Under the pieces are notes generated by a model. The model was not told the DNA's origin, made no database searches, and was given only the letters and a program-made list of their open reading frames with translations. Positions 1 through 10,070 of a DNA stretch of 32,056 nt are shown here, piece after piece. The stretch comes from Desulfobacteraceae bacterium (lineage in GTDB: Bacteria; Desulfobacterota; Desulfobacteria; Desulfobacterales; Desulfobacteraceae): the NCBI GenBank assembly GCA_024227235.1, contig JAAEKY010000643.1, positions 1-32,056 on the forward strand, written 5' to 3'. The translations under genes were made by a program, and so were the position numbers. Within the stretch, counting starts at the first letter, position 1. Each line of letters starts with the position of its first letter.

Positions 1-139
1 AGAACAAGAAGAACAAGAAGAACAAGAAGAACAAGAAGAACAAGAAGAACAAGAACAAGAAGAACAAGAACAAGAACAAGAAGATCAGGGCCAAGAGCCG
101 GAAGATAAAGAAGAAGATCAAGAAGAAAAAGACAGTTGA
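1..139 (+). CDS. C-terminal end of a gene upstream of infB, probably nusA (partial)
   Basis: An open frame enters from the left edge and stops at TGA 137-139. The visible residues, about 45, are almost all Glu, Gln, Asp and Lys, starting with E-Q-E repeats and ending EEKDS. No folded domain is visible. In most bacteria nusA, sometimes followed by ylxR, lies directly upstream of infB, and NusA proteins often carry acidic C-terminal extensions, so a NusA tail is the likeliest reading. This rests on synteny and composition only. A YlxR-type or other protein with an acidic tail is possible. The stop lies 76 bases before the infB start, so the genes are probably cotranscribed. Confidence 0.5.
   Translation, partial: EQEEQEEQEEQEEQEEQEQEEQEQEQEDQGQEPEDKEEDQEEKDS
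2..82 (+). repeat. GAACAAGAA-type coding microsatellite
   Basis: The bases are an almost pure mix of GAA and CAA codons, mostly the 9-base unit GAACAAGAA with some 6-base GAACAA units. The units encode E-Q-E and E-Q. The array is in frame with the partial upstream gene and runs off the left edge, so its full length is unknown. All units are multiples of three, so slippage would change tail length without breaking the frame. Confidence 0.9.
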
Positions 140-215
140 CGCAAGACAAATATAAACAAACGGGCAGCAGGCGAATAAAGAACATATAAAAGCAAGTACT
201 ACTTGGGGGCAACGA

Positions 216-3071
216 ATGGCGAAGGTCAGGGTATACGAGTTAGCTAAAGATCTGAATATGACGAATAGGGCACTTCTTAATAAAATGAAAGAGTTGAAGA
301 TTGAAGTTAAAAGCCATATGAGTTCTCTTCCAGATAGTGCTGTTAGCGCGATCAGAAGAAGCCTTTTAGGGAAAAACAAACGGAACATGGATGTTAAGAT
401 AAAACCATCTGTCATCCGAAGAAGGAAAAAAATAGTTGAAGAGGAAATTATACCTGAAGTTGAGGAAGAAACTCAAGAAGATGTCGTTCTGAAAAAGAAA
501 GCCCCGGCAAAAAAAGAAGAGACTGTTTCTGAAATTGAGGAAAAAGATAGCCAGGAAAAGCCAGAAAAATTGGAAGTTAAACCGACCCCTGAAAAGAAAG
601 AAGTACCGTCCAAAAAAAGTAAGCCGAAACCAAAAGCTAAAAAGGGCCCGGCTGCTAAGATAATCAAACCAGTAGAAAAAGAAACGCCTGATACAAGTGA
701 GCCGGAAAAAGTAGAATTAGAAGAGGCTAAATCAGAAGAGAAAGAAATTAAGGATACTAAAAAGGACAAAAAGGACGAAAAATCTGTAAAAACTCAACCT
801 AAAAAACAGTCAAAGGAAAAAGTTACTGTAAAAAAAGAAACTGAACCGGTTGTAGAAGATAAAGAGAAAAAAACCAAAAAGAAGAAGAAAAAGAAGAAAT
901 CAGCCCCAGCAAAAATTGTTAAAATAGCAGACCCTTCTGTCCTTGAAAATTTGAAAAAATCAGCGTCTGGTGAAGATAGAAAACGCTCTGGAAGGAAGAA
1001 TGACAGCAGGAAGGTCAGTGGAAAGAAAAAACCGTTTAAAAAGAAAGAAGAAGTGTCAAGTTCTTCCACAACAGCACCCCCCGTACTTCAAGAAGAAAAG
1101 GAAAGACGTAAAAAAGATAAAAGGAAGCCAGGGTTTGGTCCTGATAAACCACCTGCCAATAAAAGAAAACATCGCAAGAGAAAGTCTGTTATCGAAGGGG
1201 ATGCTTTATATAAAAGTGGTCGAGGTAGAAAGAAACGCGGTCGAGGTAGAAAAGATGTTAGAGCTAGAAAAGGTAATTTTCAGAAAACTCAGATTACCAC
1301 ACCTAAAGCGATTAAAAGGCGTATCAAAATTGATGAGGCTATTGAACTTTCAGAACTTGCAAAACGTATGGGTATCAAAGCCAATGAGATGATTGCCAAA
1401 TTGATGACTTTAGGCGTTATGGCAACGGTAAATCAAACCATTGATTTTGACACAGCTACATTGGTTGCGACAGAATTTGATTTTGAAGTGGAAAAAGCAT
1501 CTTTTGAAGAGGAAACTCTTCTTAGCCTTCAAACGGATGATGATGATGAAGGTAAATTGATTGGAAGAGCGCCAGTCGTTACGATTATGGGGCATGTTGA
1601 CCATGGTAAAACATCTCTATTAGATGTGATTCGCAAATCTAAAATCACCAGTGGTGAAGCCGGTGGAATTACTCAGCATATTGGTGCTTATAATGTTGAA
1701 ACACCCAATGGCGGAAGGGTTACATTTCTTGATACTCCGGGCCATGCTGCATTTACAGCCATGCGTTCCAGAGGGGCTCAAGTAACTGATATTGTTATTC
1801 TTGTTGTCGCCGCAGATGACGGGGTGATGCCCCAGACCATAGAAGCGATTAACCATTCAAAGGCTGCAGGTGTACCGGTTATGGTCGCAGTCAATAAAAT
1901 GGATAAAGAAGGCGCTGATCCAGACAGGATCATGAGGGAGCTGTCTGAACTTGATCTTCTTGCAGAAGATTGGGGTGGAGATGTTATTTTTGTTAAAGTC
2001 TCTGCAAAAAGTGGAGAAGGTATTGATGAGTTGCTTGAGATGATTTTGTTACAATCTGAAGTTCTTGAACTCAAGGCAAATCCTGACAGAAAAGCCACAG
2101 GCTATGTTGTTGAATCACGGTTAGATAAGGGACGGGGTGCTGTTGCAACTGTGTTGGTAAAACAGGGGACTTTAAGAGATGGCGATCCAGTTGTTTGTGG
2201 GCTTCATTCAGGCCGAATCCGGGCGATGATTAATGATTCCGGCGATAGAATCAATGAAGCGGGTCCAAGTACGCCTGCAGAAATCGTTGGATTAGCAGGA
2301 GTACCCGACGCGGGTGATGAGTTTATTTCTGTTGCTACTGATAAAGATGCAAAACAGATTGCCGGGCACAGGATGCAGAAGCAAAGAGCAAAAGAACTGG
2401 CTAAGAAAAGTCGGGCAAATCTTGAAAAAATGTTTGAGAACCTGGGCTCTGCTGAAGTTAAAGAACTTAAATTGATTGTTAAAGCAGATGTCCATGGCTC
2501 TATTGAAGCCTTGAATGATTCATTAAATGACCTGGCTAAAGAAGAAGTGGAAATTAAAATTGTACATTCTGGTGCGGGAACCATTAATGAATCAGACGTA
2601 GCGCTTGCTGCTGTATCAGATGCAATTATTGTCGGGTTTAATGTCCGACCGACTCCCCAGATTCGAAAAATGGCCAAGGATGAAAATGTAGATATGCGGT
2701 TCTATGATATTATTTATGATGTTATAAATGATATTAAGGCTGCGTTGGATGGTATGATGCCATCCACATTCCATGAAATTATCATTGGACGAGCGGAGGT
2801 TCGTGATATATTTGTTGTCCCGAAGATGGGAACCATTGCCGGATGTCATATTTCAGAGGGAAAAGTTATCCGTGGTAAGAAAGTAAGACTTCTAAGAGAT
2901 GGGGTTATCAAGTGTGATACGGCGCTATCATCGTTAAGACGATTTAAAGATGATGTTAAAGAAGTTGAACAGGGGTATGAGTGTGGAATTGGTCTTGAAA
3001 AATATAATGACATCAAAGTCGATGATGCCATTGAGTGTTATGAAGTTGAAGAAAGAAAGTACAAAGGCTGA
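216..3071 (+). CDS. infB: Translation initiation factor IF-2
   Basis: This GTPase brings initiator fMet-tRNA to the 30S subunit and promotes 50S joining. Residues 1-50 form a first IF2_N module (start [15 protein letters not shown]). Residues about 50-350 are a long Lys/Glu/Pro-rich low-complexity linker. A second IF2_N-like module lies near 367-425. The G domain follows with G1 GHVDHGKT (459-466), G3 DTPGH (506-510), G4 NKMD (560-563) and a SAK motif near 595, then the beta-barrel, IF2 domain 3 and C-terminal fMet-tRNA-binding domains. At 951 residues it resembles the long enterobacterial form. The ATG follows a GGGGG-type ribosome site by a few bases. rbfA starts 11 bases after the stop, so the genes form one operon. 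Confidence 0.98.
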   Translation: MAKVRVYELAKDLNMTNRALLNKMKELKIEVKSHMSSLPDSAVSAIRRSLLGKNKRNMDVKIKPSVIRRRKKIVEEEIIPEVEEETQEDVVLKKKAPAKKEETVSEIEEKDSQEKPEKLEVKPTPEKKEVPSKKSKPKPKAKKGPAAKIIKPVEKETPDTSEPEKVELEEAKSEEKEIKDTKKDKKDEKSVKTQPKKQSKEKVTVKKETEPVVEDKEKKTKKKKKKKKSAPAKIVKIADPSVLENLKKSASGEDRKRSGRKNDSRKVSGKKKPFKKKEEVSSSSTTAPPVLQEEKERRKKDKRKPGFGPDKPPANKRKHRKRKSVIEGDALYKSGRGRKKRGRGRKDVRARKGNFQKTQITTPKAIKRRIKIDEAIELSELAKRMGIKANEMIAKLMTLGVMATVNQTIDFDTATLVATEFDFEVEKASFEEETLLSLQTDDDDEGKLIGRAPVVTIMGHVDHGKTSLLDVIRKSKITSGEAGGITQHIGAYNVETPNGGRVTFLDTPGHAAFTAMRSRGAQVTDIVILVVAADDGVMPQTIEAINHSKAAGVPVMVAVNKMDKEGADPDRIMRELSELDLLAEDWGGDVIFVKVSAKSGEGIDELLEMILLQSEVLELKANPDRKATGYVVESRLDKGRGAVATVLVKQGTLRDGDPVVCGLHSGRIRAMINDSGDRINEAGPSTPAEIVGLAGVPDAGDEFISVATDKDAKQIAGHRMQKQRAKELAKKSRANLEKMFENLGSAEVKELKLIVKADVHGSIEALNDSLNDLAKEEVEIKIVHSGAGTINESDVALAAVSDAIIVGFNVRPTPQIRKMAKDENVDMRFYDIIYDVINDIKAALDGMMPSTFHEIIIGRAEVRDIFVVPKMGTIAGCHISEGKVIRGKKVRLLRDGVIKCDTALSSLRRFKDDVKEVEQGYECGIGLEKYNDIKVDDAIECYEVEERKYKG

Positions 3072-3082
3072 TTGATTAAAAA

Positions 3083-3451
3083 ATGAAACCCTATACAAGA
3101 GCTGAAAGAATCAGTGGTAAGATTCAATATGCCATTACCGAACTTTTAAGAAAAAAAATGCAGGACCCAAGGATTGAGATGGCAACGATCAGTGGCGTGA
3201 AAGTATCTACTGATCTTCGAGTAGCGGATGTGTATGTTGCTGTGTTTGGTGATAACAAACGAATCAAAAATGCACTGGACGGATTTAAGAGATCTAAGGG
3301 GTTTATAAAAAAAAGTATTGCACCGAAATTAGGATTGAAATACATGCCGGATTTAAGGTTTGTCCATGATGACTCTTTTGATAAAGCAGCCAAAATGGAT
3401 GAGTTGATTAAATCTGCTTCAAGTAAAAAATCAGCCGAACGATCATCGTAA
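3083..3451 (+). CDS. rbfA: 30S ribosome-binding factor A
   Basis: RbfA is a small KH-fold protein that binds the 30S subunit and helps mature the 5' end of 16S rRNA, notably in the cold. The 122-residue length is normal. The N-terminal stretch with RAERISGKIQ, the KKMQDPRI segment and the STDLRVADVYVAVFG strand are typical family features, and the short Ser/Lys-rich C-terminus is variable in the family. It sits between infB (11 bases upstream) and truB (9 bases downstream), the usual order in many bacteria, so cotranscription is likely. Confidence 0.96.
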   Translation: MKPYTRAERISGKIQYAITELLRKKMQDPRIEMATISGVKVSTDLRVADVYVAVFGDNKRIKNALDGFKRSKGFIKKSIAPKLGLKYMPDLRFVHDDSFDKAAKMDELIKSASSKKSAERSS

Positions 3452-3460
3452 ATAATTCAA

Positions 3461-4366
3461 ATGAAAAGCGGTATACTCTCGATTAATAAGCCTGAAGGTA
3501 TCTCTTCGGCGCGCGTTGTGGCGCGTATAAAAAAAGTATTGAATGCAAAAAAGGTCGGGCACACAGGAACACTTGACCCTTTTGCTACAGGCTTGCTGCT
3601 TTGCGCGATTAATAAGGGCACCCGGATATCCAGGTATTTTCTTGATGGCCATAAAAGATATAGTGCACAACTTTGCTTAGGCGTTGAAACAGACACATAC
3701 GATTTGACAGGCAAGCCTACTTTTACAGCTCAAAAAAATGTAATGGACACCCTTAAAATTGAAGATGTTAAAAAGGCTATAAATTCATTTGCTGGTGTTC
3801 AAGATCAGATTCCTCCTGCATTTTCCGCTTTAAAACATAAAGGTCAGCCCCTATATAAGCTTGCGCGTCAGGGTCAGAAAATTCAAAAGCCACCACGGCA
3901 GATTAAAATTTTTGATATCAGAGTTCATCATGTTAAGTTGCCTTATGTTGATATCGGTGTCTATTGTTCTACTGGAACTTACATTAGAAGCCTTGCATTT
4001 GATATCGGGAGAAAGCTTGGATGTGGCGCCCATTTATCAAAGCTATGCAGAACACAGTCAAGCTCATTTGAATTAGAAGATGCCATAGACTTGGATGTGC
4101 TGGAAGGATTTGATAAAAAAGCAATTGAACAAAGAATTGTACCCTTATCAGAGTGTCTTGAATTTATGCCTGAAATTTTAGTAGATGATCCCATTATCCA
4201 AAGGGTTAAATTCGGTCAAAAATTAAAAAAAGATGATATTGGCCCTTCTGAAGCATCACCCGGGCAATCCATCAAGGTCATTGATAAAAACAATGACCTT
4301 CTAGCGATCATTCAATTAAGTGAAAATAGGCAAGACTATAATTATAGTTGCGTTTTTTTAAGTTAA
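3461..4366 (+). CDS. truB: tRNA pseudouridine(55) synthase TruB
   Basis: TruB converts U55 in the T-loop of tRNAs to pseudouridine and also acts as a tRNA chaperone. The 301-residue protein has the family start with GILSINKPEGISS, the motif GHTGTLDPFATG with predicted catalytic Asp39, the RYSAQLCLGVETDTYDLTG segment, and the C-terminal motif TGTYIRSLAFDIG. The C-terminal part beyond about residue 230 is a degenerate PUA-like region. It is the third gene of the infB-rbfA-truB run. The start is ATG, 9 bases after rbfA, with no strong ribosome site, consistent with coupling to rbfA translation. Confidence 0.97.
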   Translation: MKSGILSINKPEGISSARVVARIKKVLNAKKVGHTGTLDPFATGLLLCAINKGTRISRYFLDGHKRYSAQLCLGVETDTYDLTGKPTFTAQKNVMDTLKIEDVKKAINSFAGVQDQIPPAFSALKHKGQPLYKLARQGQKIQKPPRQIKIFDIRVHHVKLPYVDIGVYCSTGTYIRSLAFDIGRKLGCGAHLSKLCRTQSSSFELEDAIDLDVLEGFDKKAIEQRIVPLSECLEFMPEILVDDPIIQRVKFGQKLKKDDIGPSEASPGQSIKVIDKNNDLLAIIQLSENRQDYNYSCVFLS

Positions 4367-4394
4367 CTGGTATTTATTAAAGGTTAAATTTGTA

Positions 4395-4490
4395 ATGGTA
4401 TGGAGATCTGTTTTGTATTTTTTTTCTGAATGGAATATCGGATGGGAAATCATAAAAAGTCAGATCAATAAAACATACCATGTTTTTTTT
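4395..4490 (+). promoter_or_regulatory. Structured rpsO leader, possible S15 autoregulatory element or attenuator
   Basis: Two nested inverted repeats form one long two-part stem. ATGGTATG (4395-4402) pairs with CATACCAT (4474-4481), and inside it GATCTG (4405-4410) pairs with CAGATC (4461-4466). That gives 14 paired bases with an asymmetric internal loop. A run of eight T follows at 4483-4490, directly before the rpsO ribosome site AAAGGAG (4500-4506). Known S15 proteins repress their own mRNA through leader structures that differ greatly between phyla, so this is a plausible equivalent. The T-run also permits a terminator-like attenuator. The transcript start is unknown, and a start downstream of 4395 would remove the stem. 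Confidence 0.45.
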
Positions 4491-4513
4491 ATTCCAAATA
4501 AAGGAGTTTTAAA

Positions 4514-4783
4514 GTGGTTTTATTAGCAGAGAACAAAGAGGAGATGATTGAAAATTTCAAGCTCCACGAGTCTGATACAGGCTCACCAGAGGTGCAGGTT
4601 GCCATTCTAACCCACCGTATTACCTATCTTACTGAGCATCTTAAACTTCACAAGAAAGATCATCATTCAAGACGGGGTCTGTTGATCCTTGTTGGACGAC
4701 GACGAAGTCTTTTGGATTATGTTAAGAAAAAAGATGTGAGCAGATACCGTTCTTTAATTGAAAGACTCGGACTGAGAAGATAA
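4514..4783 (+). CDS. rpsO: Small ribosomal subunit protein S15
   Basis: S15 is a primary 16S rRNA-binding protein that organises the central domain of the 30S subunit. The 89-residue protein matches the family closely: the [15 protein letters not shown] segment, then [19 protein letters not shown], and the C-terminus [14 protein letters not shown]. The start is GTG at 4514, seven bases after a good ribosome site AAAGGAG. It gives the expected N-terminus and length. The gene is separated from truB by 147 bases containing a structured leader and is followed by a terminator before pnp, an arrangement also known from enterobacteria. Confidence 0.97.
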   Translation: MVLLAENKEEMIENFKLHESDTGSPEVQVAILTHRITYLTEHLKLHKKDHHSRRGLLILVGRRRSLLDYVKKKDVSRYRSLIERLGLRR

Positions 4784-4790
4784 CAATGAC

Positions 4791-4842
4791 GAACAATCGG
4801 TTTTTGACGCATTGTGGGCCAAAAATCGATTGTTTCTTTTTA
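4791..4842 (+). terminator. Intrinsic terminator after rpsO
   Basis: Arms at 4793-4805 (ACAATCGG followed by five T) and 4821-4833 (five A followed by TCGATTGT) make a 13-base-pair stem with one G-U pair and a 15-base loop. CTTTTTAAT follows. It begins 9 bases after the rpsO stop. The stem is AT-rich, so termination may be partial, allowing readthrough into pnp. Confidence 0.7.
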
Positions 4843-4872
4843 ATCTGGCGGCAATTATCAGGAAAATTTATA

Positions 4873-4930
4873 AATAAGTTCGCATGTTTGCCATTAAGTG
4901 ACAATTTAATGGCAAACATGCGGGTTTATT
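4873..4930 (+). promoter_or_regulatory. Long hairpin in the pnp leader, candidate RNase III/PNPase autoregulation site
   Basis: Arms 4881-4897 and 4906-4922 are perfectly complementary over 17 base pairs around the 8-base loop GTGACAAT. The stem extends through 4873-4880 and 4923-4930 with three G-U and five A-U pairs, about 25 pairs in all. It lies about 130 bases upstream of the pnp start. In E. coli a comparable stem in the pnp leader is cut by RNase III, after which PNPase represses its own mRNA. The position and size fit that role. A second, weaker stem follows at 4996-5001/5011-5016 (AATTGC/GCAATT), flanked by ACTTG (4986-4990) and CAAGT (5023-5027). A U-rich tail means termination cannot be excluded. 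Confidence 0.6.
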
Positions 4931-5062
4931 ATTTTTAAAAACTTCCTTACAATCTGCCGCCTTTCTTAGGATCAAAAATGAAATTACTTGTCTGCAATTG
5001 CTTCGCTTTTGCAATTTTTGTTCAAGTAAAACATTTTTTAATCCTTATTACAGGAGATAATT

Positions 5063-7150
5063 ATGGAAAAAAAATTTACAACAACCATTAATGGAAGAGA
5101 ATTCTCTATCACTAGTGGTAAGGTTGCCAAACAGGCCTCAGGGTCGGTGATTGTACAATATGGGGAAACCATTGTATTGGTTACAGCCACTTCTTCAAAA
5201 GATCCCAGGGATATTAGCTTTCTTCCCTTAACGGTTGAATATCAGGAGAAAATCTATTCAGCAGGAAGAATTCCGGGAAATTATTTCAGACGTGAAATCG
5301 GGCGGCCATCTGAGAAAGAAACTCTGACCGCGCGATTGATTGACAGACCTATCCGTCCTCTTTTTGCAGATGATTACAATTATGAGACCCAGGTCATTGC
5401 AACGGTTTTATCCATGGATAAAATCAATGAACCCGATACCCTTGCCATAGCCGGGGCATCAGCGGCTTTACAAATTTCTGATATTCCTTTTGCAGGACCT
5501 ATTGCCGGTATTAAAGTCGGTAGGATAAACGGAAAGTTTGTTGCCAATCCAACCATTGAAGAGATGATGGAAAGTGATATTGAGCTGGTTGTAGCAGGCT
5601 CAAAAACTGGTGTGGTCATGGTTGAAGGCGGGGCAGATATTGTTTCTGAGAAAGATATGCTGGATGCTATCTTTTTCGGGCATGAAGCCTTGCAGCCCAT
5701 CATTGATTTGCAGGATCAAATAAAAGACGCCTTTGGAAAAGAAAAACGAGAATTTGTACCCCCTGCAAGAGACGAAGAATTGATTGGCAAGGTAATAGAA
5801 TATTCAAAGGATAAAATTTATAAACACGTTCAGATTAAAACCAAGATAGAACGCCAAAAGGCCTTAAGTGAGCTAAAAGATCAGGTTGTTGAACATTTTT
5901 CAGAAGCCTATCCTGAGCAGACCAAGGATATAAAATATGCCTTTGGTAAAAATCTTAAGAAAGTGAGTCGTGATATTGTCCTCAAAGAGGATAAGAGAAT
6001 TGACGGTAGAGCGTTTGATGAAATCAGACAAATTGACTGTGAAGTAGGACAGCTACCAAGACCTCATGGCTCAGCTCTTTTTACACGGGGTGAAACCCAG
6101 GTGTTGGGTATTTTGACTCTGGGTTCGGGTATGGATGAGCAACGAGTTGAAACACTCATGGGAAATGAAACCCGTGCCTTTATGTTACATTATAATTTCC
6201 CTGCTTTTTCAGTGGGTGAAGTAAGACGCGCCGGTGGGCCCAGCAGAAGAGATATCGGGCATGGAAATCTTGCGACTCGCGCCATTCAAAGAGTGCTTCC
6301 AACCCCAGAAGACTTTGAATATACGATTCGTCTGGTGGGAGAAGTCATGGAATCCAACGGAAGTTCATCCATGGGAACCGTATGTTCAGGCATCCTGGCT
6401 TTGATGGATGGTGGCGTTCCTATAAAAGCGCCGGTATCAGGTATTGCCATGGGACTTGTAAAAGATGACACTAAAACCGCCGTACTTTCGGATATACTCG
6501 GTGATGAAGATCATTTTGGTGATATGGATTTCAAGGTGGCGGGAACCGCTGAAGGAATTACAGCTCTCCAGATGGATATTAAAATTAAGGAACTTTCTAA
6601 AGAAATTATGGAAAAAGCCCTTAACCAGGCCAATGGCGGCAGAATTCATATCTTAAATAAAATGCTTGAAACCCTTAAAAATGCAAGAGATGAAGTGTCT
6701 CCCCATGCCCCAAAAATTGTCAGTATTAAAATTAAGTCCGATAAAATCAGAGACATCATCGGTCCTGGTGGAAAAGTGATCAGAGCCCTTCAGGCAGAAA
6801 CCAATACTGTTATTGAAGTCAATGATGATGGTATCGTCAAAATTGCTGCTGAAAATGAAGAAGATTCGGCACTTGCTTTAAAAATGGTATCTGATATCGC
6901 CCTTGATCCTGAGATTGGTGAGATCTATGAAGGAACCGTTGTTAAGATCATGGATTTTGGCGCCTTTGTAAATATTAAAACAGGTACTGACGGGCTCGTA
7001 CATATTTCAGAACTGGCAAATTACAGAGTTAAAAAAGTGACTGATGTCGTAAAAGAGGGAGATGTTATCCCTGTAAAAGTTCTGGATGTCACCCGGGATG
7101 GAAAGATTAAATTGAGTTACAAAGCTGCAAAAAAAGATGACGAAAAATAG
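5063..7150 (+). CDS. pnp: Polyribonucleotide nucleotidyltransferase (PNPase)
   Basis: This 3'-to-5' phosphorolytic exoribonuclease degrades mRNA and usually works within a degradosome. The 695-residue length is normal. Two RNase PH-type domains are present: the first over residues about 10-150, with [13 protein letters not shown]; the second from about 310, with [18 protein letters not shown] and [14 protein letters not shown]. An alpha-helical linker lies between them. The KH domain (about 551-612) has the loop DIIGPGGK, and the S1 domain (about 618-690) has GFGAF-like DFGAFVNI and GLVHISEL. The ATG follows the ribosome site AGGAGA by six bases. The stop overlaps the next gene by 14 bases. 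Confidence 0.98.
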   Translation: MEKKFTTTINGREFSITSGKVAKQASGSVIVQYGETIVLVTATSSKDPRDISFLPLTVEYQEKIYSAGRIPGNYFRREIGRPSEKETLTARLIDRPIRPLFADDYNYETQVIATVLSMDKINEPDTLAIAGASAALQISDIPFAGPIAGIKVGRINGKFVANPTIEEMMESDIELVVAGSKTGVVMVEGGADIVSEKDMLDAIFFGHEALQPIIDLQDQIKDAFGKEKREFVPPARDEELIGKVIEYSKDKIYKHVQIKTKIERQKALSELKDQVVEHFSEAYPEQTKDIKYAFGKNLKKVSRDIVLKEDKRIDGRAFDEIRQIDCEVGQLPRPHGSALFTRGETQVLGILTLGSGMDEQRVETLMGNETRAFMLHYNFPAFSVGEVRRAGGPSRRDIGHGNLATRAIQRVLPTPEDFEYTIRLVGEVMESNGSSSMGTVCSGILALMDGGVPIKAPVSGIAMGLVKDDTKTAVLSDILGDEDHFGDMDFKVAGTAEGITALQMDIKIKELSKEIMEKALNQANGGRIHILNKMLETLKNARDEVSPHAPKIVSIKIKSDKIRDIIGPGGKVIRALQAETNTVIEVNDDGIVKIAAENEEDSALALKMVSDIALDPEIGEIYEGTVVKIMDFGAFVNIKTGTDGLVHISELANYRVKKVTDVVKEGDVIPVKVLDVTRDGKIKLSYKAAKKDDEK

Positions 7151-7916
7151 TTCATTTAGTGTCTGTCCCCTTGCTAGCGGCAGCAAGGGGAACAGCCTAT
7201 TTGTATCTTGTAATAATAGTTCTATATTAATTGATGCTGGACTTTCAGGGGTTGAAATCGAACGGCGGTTAAGCGCTGTAAATATTGATCCCCAAAGCCT
7301 TACTGGTATCATTATTACTCATGAGCATTCAGATCATATTAAGGGGGCCGGTGTATTAAGCCGCCGCTTTAATCTCCCTTTATATATTTCACAAAAAACC
7401 TATCAGGCAGCTAAAAGTATTGGAAAAATTGATGACCTATACTTTTTTGAATGTGGTACACCTTTTAAGATAGATCAAATTCATGTCAGCCCATTTTCTA
7501 TTTCTCATGATGCAAAAGACCCTGCGGGACTCACCATGGAATCGAATGGTTATAAGATAGGGATTGCAACAGATCTGGGTATTGCGACAAATCTTGTAAA
7601 AGACCATTTAAAAAACAGCAATATTTTATATCTTGAATCTAATCATGATCCAGATATGTTGATTAACGGACCTTATCCCTGGTTTCTTAAGCAAAGAATC
7701 AAGGGAAGAACCGGGCATTTATCGAATATGGATGCTAAAATTCTGGTATCTGAGCTTAAGACAGATCGATTAAAACACGTGATTCTTGCACATTTAAGTG
7801 AAGAAAATAATTGTCCTAAAAAAGCGGCTAAAGAAGTTTTAAAAAGTTTGAATGCTTCAAATATTGAACTGCATGTTGCAGGGCCTAATCAACCAGGCAA
7901 GGTTATCAAATTGTAG
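7137..7916 (+). CDS. YycJ/WalJ-like metallo-beta-lactamase-fold hydrolase
   Basis: This 259-residue MBL-fold protein belongs to the YycJ/WalJ-type group, whose members are predicted metal-dependent nucleases or phosphodiesterases; some have been linked to DNA repair or cell-wall control in Firmicutes. The N-terminal strand with LASGSKGNS and the metal motif THEHSDH (about 60-66) are clear. A later conserved His (SHDAKDPAG), ATDLG, LESNHD and the GHLSN and LAHLSEENN segments supply the other expected ligands. The start overlaps the end of pnp by 14 bases in another frame, suggesting coupling. No strong ribosome site is seen. The exact substrate cannot be read from the sequence. Confidence 0.85.
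   Translation: MTKNSSFSVCPLASGSKGNSLFVSCNNSSILIDAGLSGVEIERRLSAVNIDPQSLTGIIITHEHSDHIKGAGVLSRRFNLPLYISQKTYQAAKSIGKIDDLYFFECGTPFKIDQIHVSPFSISHDAKDPAGLTMESNGYKIGIATDLGIATNLVKDHLKNSNILYLESNHDPDMLINGPYPWFLKQRIKGRTGHLSNMDAKILVSELKTDRLKHVILAHLSEENNCPKKAAKEVLKSLNASNIELHVAGPNQPGKVIKL
7166..7191 (+). other. Ten-base-pair hairpin at the pnp/MBL gene junction
   Basis: TCCCCTTGCT (7166-7175) and AGCAAGGGGA (7182-7191) are perfectly complementary around the loop AGCGGC. The hairpin begins 16 bases after the pnp stop, inside the first codons of the next gene. No T-run follows. It could protect the 3' end of pnp mRNA or slow downstream translation, but it also encodes the conserved PLASGSKGN segment, so it may be a by-product of codon use. 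Confidence 0.4.
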
Positions 7917-7938
7917 GATTTAAAATCTGTATTGGTAT

Positions 7939-10068
7939 TTATTTCTTTTTTTGTAATGCATCCTTAACGGCTCGACTCAAATCATTCATTCCAACCGGTT
8001 TCATTAAATATTGAGCAATGCCCATTTTTTTTATTGTATCTGAATCAATATCATCGCTATAGCCTGAGCAAAGAATAATAGGAATATCAGGTTTGATTTT
8101 ATGAATTTTTTGGGAGAGTGTTTTACCCGTCATTTTGGGCATGATCATGTCCGTTATAATAAGATCGAAATCATCTTTATTATCTAAAAAGATGTTTAAA
8201 GCATGGGCACTATCGTTACTTATAATAACCCGATATCCCATCTGGCTGAGTTGTTGTTCAGCCATTTCAGTTTGGAAAGGTTCATCATCAACAAATAGAA
8301 TTTTTTCATTATTCCCTAAGCTGATTGTTTTTTCTTTATTAGGCTTGGACCGATTAGAGGTAATAAATGAAGGAAGATAGATTTTAAAAAGACTTCCTTT
8401 ACCGATTTGAGAGTCCACTGTAATACTGCCATTACAATTTGAAATAATACCATGGACAACCGATAGTCCAAGTCCTGTACCTTTATCTGTCTCTTTGGTA
8501 GTGAAGTAGGGGTCAAAAATCCTTTCAATAATTTCCGGTGGCATCCCACACCCTGTATCTTTAATGGTCAACTCAAGATATTGGCCTATGGCCAATTTGT
8601 TTTTGGCAGATATAGACTCATTTTTGATATCTATTTCTTTTAGCCCAACCTTAAGCGTTCCCCCATTTTCTTTCATTGCATGCCAGGCATTTGTGCAAAG
8701 ATTCATTATGACTTGGTGTATTTGCGTTTGATCGGCAAGGATATATCCATTGCTTTTTAAATCTTTTTTGATATCAATAAATGCTGGAAGTGAGGCTCTT
8801 AAAAGATTGAGGACTTCTAAAACAATTAGTTTTAATTTTAAAGGTCTTTTCTCTAATTCGGTTTGACGGCTGAACGTTAAGATTTGTTGGACTAAGTCCT
8901 TTGCCCGTCCAGATGCATGAAGAATTTTTTCTAATTTAGGTTTTAGGGTTGAATCCTCTTTTATTTCATAAATGGATAATTCTGAGAATCCAATAATGGC
9001 AGATAATATATTATTAAAATCATGTGCAATTCCACCCGCTAAAGTTCCAATGGCTTCCATTTTTTGGGATTGGCGCAGTTGCTGAGAAACTTCCTCTCTT
9101 TCTTTTTCAACTTTTTTTCTTTCTTTTAATTCATTTGCAAGTTTACGGTTGGCCTCTTCTATATCTTTTGTCCTTTCTTTTACGCGTAATTCCAGTTCAT
9201 CATGCATACTTTTAAGTTTTTGGTCGGATCGTTTAAGCTTATGGTAGTTCAGTGCAAGGTCTCTTCCTTTTTGAATAATGGATTGCTTCTCATTAGGTTG
9301 GCATCTGTCATGAGAGATGATCAATAATTTTCTTCCCTGAATATCAACAGCTGTTGCCTCAAATAAAAATTCTTGATCTGTTTGGTCCTTTTCAATCCAG
9401 ACACCTGACTTATAACTGCCCTGGTGATTTTTTGACCATAAGTCTTTTGCAGTTTGAATAAAGTTTCCAAGAAAGGTAAACACATCTTCTTCATATGAAT
9501 GCCCCAATAGAATCTGGTTTGACTGGGGTATTTGTTCAATCCATTTTGGGGGTGTGCCAATCAGGACAAAGTGGCCATTATTATCCATTTCCAAGACAGC
9601 AAAATTTAATGCCTGAAAAAGATCTTCTAAAATTGTTTCATTTTCCATTTCTGATCGTTTGTCAGGAAAGTGGACTAACCGATTTTTTTGTTTCTCAATT
9701 AACAGGCTAAGTTCATTGCATTTTTGTTGAGTTTCAGTTAAATAGTGATCTTTTTTTGTTGCATCCCAGATGATGAGGCCATACCCTATTTCAATTTTAA
9801 AAAGAAGCGCATCAACACAAGAATTATTGGGCATTTTTATGCAGGAGAATTCCATTGATTCTCCTTTTAGTGGCAAAATTCCTTCCATAAAAATAGCTGT
9901 ATCTGTGATAGGGTCATCTTCTCCAGGCTCTGAAATATTCAAATCAGAAAGGTTCCCCCCCCATTGTGTGATTTTTCCAAGCTTGTTTATTACGAAGTAG
10001 ACAAGGCAACTTTCCTTAAATACGTTAAAACATAATTTCTCTAGGAATTTAGTGGTAAGCCCTGTCAT
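7939..10068 (-). CDS. Soluble hybrid sensor histidine kinase (PAS-like, PAS, HisKA, HATPase, REC)
   Basis: This 709-residue kinase has no membrane segment or signal peptide, so it should act in the cytoplasm. Residues about 10-110 form a PAS-like domain. A second PAS-like domain spans about 145-255. A coiled coil (about 265-335) leads to the HisKA box GGIAHDFNN with predicted phospho-His349. The HATPase has the N box ([10 protein letters not shown]), G1 DTGCGMP, an FDPYFTTK F box and GTGLGLS. The C-terminal receiver (588-705) has VDDE, phospho-acceptor Asp640 in ITDMIMP and Lys690. It is the last gene of a four-gene minus-strand operon and starts two bases after the GTPase stop. No separate HPt or output regulator is adjacent. 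It could equally be a general two-component sensor carried in this operon. Confidence 0.92.
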   Translation of the reverse strand: MTGLTTKFLEKLCFNVFKESCLVYFVINKLGKITQWGGNLSDLNISEPGEDDPITDTAIFMEGILPLKGESMEFSCIKMPNNSCVDALLFKIEIGYGLIIWDATKKDHYLTETQQKCNELSLLIEKQKNRLVHFPDKRSEMENETILEDLFQALNFAVLEMDNNGHFVLIGTPPKWIEQIPQSNQILLGHSYEEDVFTFLGNFIQTAKDLWSKNHQGSYKSGVWIEKDQTDQEFLFEATAVDIQGRKLLIISHDRCQPNEKQSIIQKGRDLALNYHKLKRSDQKLKSMHDELELRVKERTKDIEEANRKLANELKERKKVEKEREEVSQQLRQSQKMEAIGTLAGGIAHDFNNILSAIIGFSELSIYEIKEDSTLKPKLEKILHASGRAKDLVQQILTFSRQTELEKRPLKLKLIVLEVLNLLRASLPAFIDIKKDLKSNGYILADQTQIHQVIMNLCTNAWHAMKENGGTLKVGLKEIDIKNESISAKNKLAIGQYLELTIKDTGCGMPPEIIERIFDPYFTTKETDKGTGLGLSVVHGIISNCNGSITVDSQIGKGSLFKIYLPSFITSNRSKPNKEKTISLGNNEKILFVDDEPFQTEMAEQQLSQMGYRVIISNDSAHALNIFLDNKDDFDLIITDMIMPKMTGKTLSQKIHKIKPDIPIILCSGYSDDIDSDTIKKMGIAQYLMKPVGMNDLSRAVKDALQKKK

Positions 10069-10070
10069 TT

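Noticed and set aside
970..1392. A 140-codon plus-strand frame inside infB
   Set aside because: It lies in another frame of the Lys/Glu-rich linker; its Lys/Arg-rich translation is a by-product of the purine-rich sequence.
2204..2677. A 157-codon minus-strand frame opposite infB
   Set aside because: It overlaps the conserved IF-2 C-terminal domains and shows no recognisable motif; it is a shadow.
7917..7938. Bidirectional terminator between the converging MBL and kinase genes
   Set aside because: Only a five-pair AT stem is possible in the 22-base gap; not convincing.
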